Source: Massilia antarctica
GTDB taxonomy: Bacteria > Pseudomonadota > Gammaproteobacteria > Burkholderiales > Burkholderiaceae_D
Direction: 5' to 3'
Length of the DNA: 64,000 nucleotides
Assembly: GCF_015689335.1 (NCBI RefSeq)
Contig: NZ_CP065053.1
Location: forward strand, 1,116,001-1,180,000
Position numbers and translations under genes: made by a program. The first letter of the stretch is position 1; every line of letters starts with the position of its first letter. Below, piece after piece: positions 58,491 to 64,000 of this stretch. The notes beneath the pieces are model-generated. The model was given only the letters and a program-made list of their open reading frames with translations, was not told where the DNA came from and did not search any database.

Positions 58491-59270
58491 TCAGGCCGGT
58501 TGCTTGAGCAAATTGGACAGCGCCACATACTGCTCCAGGCTGACCGTCTCCGGACGGGTCGACGGATCGATGCCCGCCTCGATCAACTGCGCCTCGGTAA
58601 ACATCCCGGCCACGCAGTTGCGGATCACCTTCCGGCGCTGCGAAAATGCCTTCATCACCACCGCTTCAAGCGTTGGCCCGTCGCAGGCCAGCTTGCGCGC
58701 GGTCGGCACCATGCGCACGATCGCCGATTCCACCTGCGGCGGCGGATCGAAGGCGGTCGGCGGCACGATGAACATGAGCGACATGTCGTAGCGCCACTGC
58801 AGCATCACGGACAGGCGTCCGTACACCTTGCTGCCGGGCGCCGCCACCATGCGCTCGACCACTTCCTTCTGCAGCATGAAATGCTGGTCTTCGATCAGGT
58901 GCGCGAATTCGGCCAGGTGAAACAAGAGCGGGCTCGAAATATTGTATGGCAGGTTGCCGACCACCCTGAGCTTCTGCGCTTGCGGCACCGGAATCTGGCC
59001 GTAGTCGAACTTGAGCGCGTCGCCCGAGTGGATGGTCAGCTTCTCGCGCGGGAAGTTGTTTTCCAGGCGCGCGACCAGGTCGCGGTCCAGTTCCACCACG
59101 TGCATATGGTCCAGGCGCTTGAGCAGCAGCGCCGTCATGGCGGCCAGGCCCGGCCCGATTTCGACCATCGCCTGGCCCTTCTCGGGTCCGATGGCGTCGA
59201 TGATGTTATCGAGGACGAGTTTGTCGGTCAAAAAATTCTGGCCGAAGCGCTTGCGGGCGACGTGTTTCAT
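58491..59270 (-). CDS. rsmA: 16S rRNA dimethyladenosine transferase RsmA (KsgA)
   Basis: 259 aa; dimethylates A1518 and A1519 of 16S rRNA in late ribosome assembly. Signatures: HVARKRFGQNFL at the start, VEIGPGLAAMTALLLKR near 38, VELDRDLVARL, and the catalytic NLPYNISSPLLFHL near 105. A typical SxxRKxIRN region follows near 210 (SQRRKVIRNCV). Follows pdxA by 21 bases in the conserved lptD-surA-pdxA-rsmA order. Confidence 0.97.
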   Translation of the reverse strand: MKHVARKRFGQNFLTDKLVLDNIIDAIGPEKGQAMVEIGPGLAAMTALLLKRLDHMHVVELDRDLVARLENNFPREKLTIHSGDALKFDYGQIPVPQAQKLRVVGNLPYNISSPLLFHLAEFAHLIEDQHFMLQKEVVERMVAAPGSKVYGRLSVMLQWRYDMSLMFIVPPTAFDPPPQVESAIVRMVPTARKLACDGPTLEAVVMKAFSQRRKVIRNCVAGMFTEAQLIEAGIDPSTRPETVSLEQYVALSNLLKQPA

Positions 59271-59291
59271 ATTCTTCTTCTCAAAATCTGT

Positions 59292-60350
59292 TTAAAGGCG
59301 CGATGCACCATGGGTAGCAGCGGCGTCCACCATGTGCAGGGCGGTGCGGATGGCTTGTTCCATGCTGCCGCAGTCGGCGCGGCCCAGGCCCGCCGCAGCC
59401 AGGTCGAGCGCGGTGCCGTGGTCGACCGAGGTGCGGATCAGCGGCAGGCCGAGCGTGATGTTCACGCCGCGTCCGAAGGTGGCGTATTTGAGCACCGGCA
59501 GGCCCTGGTCGTGGTACATGGCCAGCACGCAGTCGGCTTCCATCAGGTATTTGGGCTGGAACAGGGTATCGGCCGGATACGGCCCGCGCGCGTCGATGCC
59601 GAGCGCGCGCGCCTGCTCCAGTGCCGGCGTGATGGTGTCGATTTCTTCGCGCCCCAGGTAGCCGTTCTCGCCCGCGTGCGGATTGAGGCCGGTGACCAGG
59701 ATGCGCGGCTCGGCAATGCCGAATTTGGTTTTCAGGTCGTGATGAATGATGCCGATCACCCGCCCCAGACCCTCGCGCGTGATCGCCGCCGAGACATCCT
59801 TGAGCGGCAAATGGGTGGTGGCCAGCGCCACCCGCAGCGGCAGCTTGTCGGCTTCGGTCGCGCCGGCCAGCATCATCACCACCTGCGCGGTGCCGGTCAT
59901 GTCGGCCAGGTATTCGGTGTGGCCCGAAAAGGCCACGCCGGCATCGTTGATGGTGCTCTTTTGCAGGGGCGCGGTGACGATGGCGTCGAACCAGCCGGCG
60001 CGCGCGCCTTCGACCGCCAGGTCGAGCGTGGCCAGCACCGCGCGCCCGTTGGCCGGATCGAGCACACCCGGCACCACATGGGCGCCGAGCGGCACGTCGA
60101 TCACGGCGATGCGCGAAGGCCCGAAGTGCGGCAGGCCGCCATTGCGCAGCGCCTGCACCGACAGCGCGGCCAGTTTGATAGCGGGGTCGATCAGGCTGGC
60201 GGTGAGCGCCAGGAAGGCGGCGTCGCCGAGCAGCACGCAGTTGACCTGCGCGCGCATGGCCCAGGCGGCGCGGATCGAGATTTCCGGCCCGATCCCGGCC
60301 GGTTCGCCCGTGGTGATGGCGATCGCCGGCCGTGTGCTTGCCTGGTGCAT
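59292..60350 (-). CDS. pdxA: 4-hydroxythreonine-4-phosphate dehydrogenase
   Basis: Vitamin B6 (pyridoxal phosphate) synthesis enzyme. 352 aa: [15 protein letters not shown] at the start, [20 protein letters not shown] near 155 with a conserved metal-binding His, [19 protein letters not shown] near 225, and the third metal-site His in [40 protein letters not shown] near 290-330 (in pieces). It follows surA by 4 bases. Confidence 0.97.
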   Translation of the reverse strand: MHQASTRPAIAITTGEPAGIGPEISIRAAWAMRAQVNCVLLGDAAFLALTASLIDPAIKLAALSVQALRNGGLPHFGPSRIAVIDVPLGAHVVPGVLDPANGRAVLATLDLAVEGARAGWFDAIVTAPLQKSTINDAGVAFSGHTEYLADMTGTAQVVMMLAGATEADKLPLRVALATTHLPLKDVSAAITREGLGRVIGIIHHDLKTKFGIAEPRILVTGLNPHAGENGYLGREEIDTITPALEQARALGIDARGPYPADTLFQPKYLMEADCVLAMYHDQGLPVLKYATFGRGVNITLGLPLIRTSVDHGTALDLAAAGLGRADCGSMEQAIRTALHMVDAAATHGASRL

Positions 60351-60354
60351 CGGC

Positions 60355-61782
60355 TTACTTGTTTTCGTCGCGGAACTCGACGTAGGCGCGGTCGCGCACC
60401 TGGCGCGCCCAGTCTTCGGTGGCTTCTTCGAGCTTGCGGTCGCGGATTACCTGGCGCGCGGCCGTGCGCACCCGTTCCTTGTTCTGGTCGTCGCTCTTGC
60501 GTTCCAGGACTTCGATCAGGTGGAAACCATACGGCGTTTCGACCACGCCGCTCAACTCGCCCGGCTTGAGCGTGCTCATGGCGGTCTCGAATTCGGGTAC
60601 GACGTCGCCCGGGTACAGCCAACCGAGGTCGCCGCCCTTGCTGGCCGAACCGTCGTTGGAGAACAGGCGCGCCAGTTCCTCGAACTTGGCGGCCTTGTTG
60701 TCGAGGCGTTCCTTCAATTCGGTCAGCTTGCGCTTGGCGTCGGCCGCCGTCATGGTCGGGCTGACCTTGAGCAGGATGTGGCGCGCGTGGGTCTGCTGCA
60801 CCGCCGCCGGCGCACTGGCGTCGGCCAGGTTGCGCTTGTCGACCATCTTGAGGATGTGGAAACCGGTGGTGCTTTTCAGGACCGGCGTGACCTGGCCCGG
60901 CTTGAGCTTGGACAGGGCGTCGGAGAACAGCGGCGGCAGGCGTTCGGCGGCGCGCCAGCCGATTTCGCCGCCTTTGAGCGCGTCGCTCGAATCGGAATAG
61001 GTGGCGGCGATCTTGGCGAAGTCCGCGCCGGTACGCAGCTGGCGCATCACCTCGTCGGCGCGCGCGCGGCGTGCGGCGATCTGCTCGGGCGAGGCGTTTT
61101 CGGGGATGCGCACCATGATCTGCGACAGGTTCATTTCGACCTTGTCGGCGGCGGCGGCTTTTTCGGCGGCCAGGTAGGTGTCCACTTCGGCGTCGGAAAT
61201 CTGGATCTTGTTGTCGACTTCATGCTCGCGCAGGCGCTGCATCATGATTTCGCTGCGGATCTCTTCGCGGAAAGCGGCGAAGGTGGTGCCGCTCTTTTCC
61301 ATCTGGTTGCGCATGTCCTGCACCGACATCTTTTGCTGCTCGGCGATGCGGCCGATGGCGCGGTCGAGCATGGTGTCGTCGACACGCACGCCCATTTCCT
61401 TGGCCAGCTGCATCTGGGCGCGTTCGACGATCATGCGCTCGATGACCTGGCGCTGCAGGTCGGCCGCTTCGGGCACGGGCGCGTTCTGCGACTTCATCGC
61501 GCCTTCGACGGCGCGCACGCGCGCGGCGATTTCATTGCGGGTGATGACTTCATCGTTGACCACCACGGCGATCGAATCGATGACATTGGCGGAGGCCGAG
61601 GCCGGCGGCAGGAAGCCGCTCGACGGCTTGGCCGCCGGCGCTGGCGCCGGCTTGACCGGGGCGCCTGGCTTGGCGGGAGCGCCCTGCGCGACGGCCTGTC
61701 CTGTGCACAGGGCGCACAGCAAGGTCGCTGCGATCTTGAGTTGGTGCATACGGATATTACGCATAATCTGGGAAGCACTCAT
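60355..61782 (-). CDS. surA: Periplasmic chaperone/peptidyl-prolyl isomerase SurA
   Basis: 475 aa chaperone that escorts unfolded outer-membrane proteins to BAM. A signal peptide is present ([17 protein letters not shown]); the precise start is uncertain, as in-frame Met codons occur at 61782, 61764 and 61749. An SurA N-domain (about 60-190) is followed by two parvulin domains: [21 protein letters not shown]... near 200-300, with [16 protein letters not shown], and [12 protein letters not shown]... near 310-410, with [17 protein letters not shown]. It follows lptD by 41 bases. Confidence 0.95.
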   Translation of the reverse strand: MSASQIMRNIRMHQLKIAATLLCALCTGQAVAQGAPAKPGAPVKPAPAPAAKPSSGFLPPASASANVIDSIAVVVNDEVITRNEIAARVRAVEGAMKSQNAPVPEAADLQRQVIERMIVERAQMQLAKEMGVRVDDTMLDRAIGRIAEQQKMSVQDMRNQMEKSGTTFAAFREEIRSEIMMQRLREHEVDNKIQISDAEVDTYLAAEKAAAADKVEMNLSQIMVRIPENASPEQIAARRARADEVMRQLRTGADFAKIAATYSDSSDALKGGEIGWRAAERLPPLFSDALSKLKPGQVTPVLKSTTGFHILKMVDKRNLADASAPAAVQQTHARHILLKVSPTMTAADAKRKLTELKERLDNKAAKFEELARLFSNDGSASKGGDLGWLYPGDVVPEFETAMSTLKPGELSGVVETPYGFHLIEVLERKSDDQNKERVRTAARQVIRDRKLEEATEDWARQVRDRAYVEFRDENK

Positions 61783-61823
61783 ATTCAGGTGAAATTCGGT
61801 GAATAAAAAATCCGACGTCCCGC

Positions 61824-64000
61824 TTAACGGCCCGGGCCCGGATTGAGCCTCGTATAACCTGGAACGCTCTTGTAAAACGAGTCGAGCGGATTGCCGAAAC
61901 CAAGCTTGGACAGGCCGTTCAGCTCAAGCTGGACGAACGCCTGGGTCGAGGTATTGCGCGTGGTCGTCACAAAACGCTGACCGCCCATGCGGAACACCCA
62001 GCAATCGGCCTGGTATTCCAGCCCGACCAGGCTTTCGACCACCTTGTGGCTCAGGACCGAGTAATTCATCCGGCCCACGCCATACCAGCGCTTCGAGAGC
62101 GGCCACTGGGACGATATCATCGCATTCTTGACGCTGTCGCGCAGGAAGCGATATTCCGCGTTGATGACTTTTTTCTCGCCCGGCTGCCACTGCACCCCGT
62201 AGTTGGACGCGACCACGCTGCTGGCGCTGGCATTGTATTGCACCGCGCTGTCGAAGTTCCATTTCTCGGAAATCCGTCCGGACGCCTGCAGCAGCACGTC
62301 GGAGCGGCTTTCGGTGCGCGGCGCGTTGGCCTGCAGCTGCACCCTCTGCTCGTTCAGATAATAACGCTGCCCGAACACCAGGCGCAGGCGCTCGGCGCCG
62401 TTCGACTCCAGAAAGCGTGAGACCAGGGCCGCCGTCATTTGGTTCGCGTCCGACACCCGGTCGTTGCCGATAAAGCGGTTTTCGCTGAAGATCTGGGCCA
62501 TGTTGAAGCTGGCTTCGAAGGTATCGAAATTCGGAAACTTGCTCTGGTCCTTGTACGGCGTGTACACGTAGAACAGGCGCGGTTCGAGCGTCTGCGTCAT
62601 CTGGCGTCCGACCAGCTTGGCATCGCGCTCGAACACCAGGCCGCTGTCGAGCGAAAAGGTGGGCAGCACGCGCGTGAGCGAGGTCGGGGCGTTGGCGACG
62701 CTGTCGACACCACGGCCAAGCTCGTACGCGCTGGCGTGCAGGCTGAGCTTGGGCGTGATGTGGTAACCGGGACGCACGATCGGATAACTGATCTGCGGCA
62801 TCACGACCGCACGGTTGCCGGTCGGCAGGTCCGGATGGGAAAAACGGGTCATTTCGGTGTCGACCGCCCAGTCGAAGCCGTTGACGTCGTAGCGGCCGGA
62901 ATGAAACAACAGTTCCGGCAGGCGCGCATACGGACGCGCAATGAAGAAATTCGGATCCTGCAAAATCTGGTAGCTTTGCGCCCGCAGCGACATATTCCAG
63001 TGCTCGGCGCGATAGTCGGTGCGCACTTCGCGCACCAGCTGGCGTTCGGCGCTGCTGGAAATCGATTGCGAGAAGTCGCTCGGATAATTGTCATCCGAGG
63101 CCCCGTTCAGGTTCCAGCCCAGGGACAGGCCGCGCGCGATGCCCTGGTTGTGCAGGGAATTGATGCGCCAGCGGTCGGTCTTGGTGATCTTATCGTTGGG
63201 CAAAACTTCGGCATGGGTCTGGCCGGCATAGCCGCCATAGTCGTTTTCGCCCAGATAGCGCGCGGTGGCGCCGAACTGGATGCCGCGGTCGAGCATCCAG
63301 CGCGGATACAGGGTCAGGTCGCGGTTGGGCGCGATGTTCACGTAGTAAGGCTGCAAGACCTCGGCGCGGCCCTTGGAGCGCAGGCCCACGGTCGGCGGCA
63401 GCCAGCCCGAGCGGCGCGCGCCCGACAGCGAGAACGATAGCGCCGGCGTGCCGATGATCGGCACACCCTTGAAATAGATCACGGTCTTGCCGGCCACGCC
63501 GACGTCGCGCCCGGCGTCCAGGCGCAGGGTGTTCGACTTGAGGTACCAGTCGGGCGTGAGGCCTTCGCAGGTGGTGTAGGTACCGTCGCTGACGATGGCT
63601 TCGTCTTCGCTGATGAAATCGACCCGCCTGGCCGCGCCCTGCGCGTTGTTGAGTCCCATGCGGTACTCGGGACGCAGCACCCAGCCCTTGCCCGAAGACA
63701 AGTTCAGCTGCAGCTCATCGCCCTTGTAGGTATCGCCGAAGCGTTCCATCCAGACATTGCCGTTGGCGGTGACTTCATTCTCGACGTTCTTGAAACAGGC
63801 GCGGTCGGCTTTCATCCGGGTTTGTCCCCGGCTCAGTTCGACACTGCGCTCAAGAATGAGTTCGCGTTCGGGGCGGCCGGAAATTTCCTCTGCGCGTACG
63901 GTCACGGGCAGGTTCGGATCTTCGGTACGTTCGCGCTTTTGGACGTTCTGGACGGTTTGGGCGTGCAAGGGCACCGCGGTGGCGGTGACGAGCGCCGTCA
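61824..64000 (-). CDS. lptD: LPS-assembly protein LptD (partial, N-terminus at window end)
   Basis: Outer-membrane beta-barrel that inserts lipopolysaccharide with LptE. About 725 residues are in the window. The open frame runs through the right edge, and the visible start (TATAVPLHAQTVQ) is the tail of a signal peptide, so only a short stretch is missing. The N-terminal LptA-like jellyroll (VTVRAEEISGRPERELILERSVELSRGQTRMKAD... in pieces, then the ACF cysteine) is followed by the barrel. The C-terminal QLELNGLSKLGF strand is near the stop. First visible gene of lptD-surA-pdxA-rsmA. Confidence 0.94.
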   Translation of the reverse strand, partial: TALVTATAVPLHAQTVQNVQKRERTEDPNLPVTVRAEEISGRPERELILERSVELSRGQTRMKADRACFKNVENEVTANGNVWMERFGDTYKGDELQLNLSSGKGWVLRPEYRMGLNNAQGAARRVDFISEDEAIVSDGTYTTCEGLTPDWYLKSNTLRLDAGRDVGVAGKTVIYFKGVPIIGTPALSFSLSGARRSGWLPPTVGLRSKGRAEVLQPYYVNIAPNRDLTLYPRWMLDRGIQFGATARYLGENDYGGYAGQTHAEVLPNDKITKTDRWRINSLHNQGIARGLSLGWNLNGASDDNYPSDFSQSISSSAERQLVREVRTDYRAEHWNMSLRAQSYQILQDPNFFIARPYARLPELLFHSGRYDVNGFDWAVDTEMTRFSHPDLPTGNRAVVMPQISYPIVRPGYHITPKLSLHASAYELGRGVDSVANAPTSLTRVLPTFSLDSGLVFERDAKLVGRQMTQTLEPRLFYVYTPYKDQSKFPNFDTFEASFNMAQIFSENRFIGNDRVSDANQMTAALVSRFLESNGAERLRLVFGQRYYLNEQRVQLQANAPRTESRSDVLLQASGRISEKWNFDSAVQYNASASSVVASNYGVQWQPGEKKVINAEYRFLRDSVKNAMISSQWPLSKRWYGVGRMNYSVLSHKVVESLVGLEYQADCWVFRMGGQRFVTTTRNTSTQAFVQLELNGLSKLGFGNPLDSFYKSVPGYTRLNPGPGR

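Noticed and set aside
58500..60569. Long plus-strand open frame over rsmA and pdxA
   Set aside because: Antisense to two well-defined genes; no recognisable protein features.

Overview
The window looks like chromosome from a GC-rich betaproteobacterium of the Oxalobacteraceae (Massilia-like). I infer this from recognised families and gene order, not from a search. The supporting blocks are leuS-lptE-holA-proA-hemJ, lptD-surA-pdxA-rsmA, divergent bamE/fur next to hrcA, PEP-CTERM surface proteins, and a UdgX/radical-SAM DNA-repair pair. Most of it is housekeeping DNA in short operons, interrupted by several accessory islands.

Layout. 0-5.3 kb: a sugar-use locus with a GH3 glycosidase (cut by the window edge), a divergent LacI regulator, an AGE-family isomerase/epimerase and a PfkB sugar kinase. 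5.3-14.6 kb: two AraC regulators, an SDR, a DUF1275 protein, uppP, recQ, an EamA transporter, a DUF418 membrane protein and trmB. 14.6-17.1 kb: a phage-like control module (holin-like protein, Cro-like regulator, divergent LexA/CI-type repressor with an apparently leaderless promoter), then tRNA-Gly. 17.1-22.4 kb: an SGNH hydrolase, then a type VI secretion effector operon (Eag/DcrB-like chaperone, prePAAR-PAAR-deaminase toxin, SUKH immunity protein), then tRNA-Arg. 22.6-29.7 kb: an acyltransferase-like membrane protein and an SOS-box-controlled radical-SAM + UdgX repair operon. Upstream of that operon is a tandem duplication of about 2 kb carrying two PEP-CTERM genes and a truncated copy of the radical-SAM gene with its own LexA box. 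29.8-35.7 kb: a REC-PAS-GGDEF-EAL c-di-GMP protein, a Bcr/CflA-like MFS pump, a THUMP rRNA methyltransferase and a DsbA-family isomerase.

35.7-43.6 kb: hemJ and proA-holA-lptE-leuS. Between proA and hemJ, genes that I know as neighbours in related bacteria, sits a lower-GC two-gene cassette: an OLD-like AAA ATPase plus a DUF4276 TOPRIM-like protein. This is my best candidate for a poorly described (probably anti-phage) system. 43.7-45.4 kb: three tandem DUF1640-type coiled-coil, tail-anchored proteins. 45.5-55.1 kb: an AraC regulator, a VOC protein, the operon bamE-dapB-exbB-exbD-barstar-like, fur, hrcA, a HAD phosphatase, two paralogous lipoproteins and a beta-lactamase-like hydrolase with TPRs. 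55.2-58.1 kb: a PhoX phosphatase behind a four-repeat Pho box, followed by a block of hairpins and 122-bp tandem repeats. 58.1-64 kb: a DUF5710 protein and the envelope/ribosome operon lptD-surA-pdxA-rsmA, with lptD cut by the window end.

Working together: GH3, the isomerase and the kinase plausibly turn a mannoside or other glycoside into fructose-6-phosphate under LacI control. LptD/LptE, BamE and SurA are all outer-membrane assembly factors. LexA boxes tie the UdgX/radical-SAM pair to DNA damage, and the Pho box ties PhoX to phosphate starvation.
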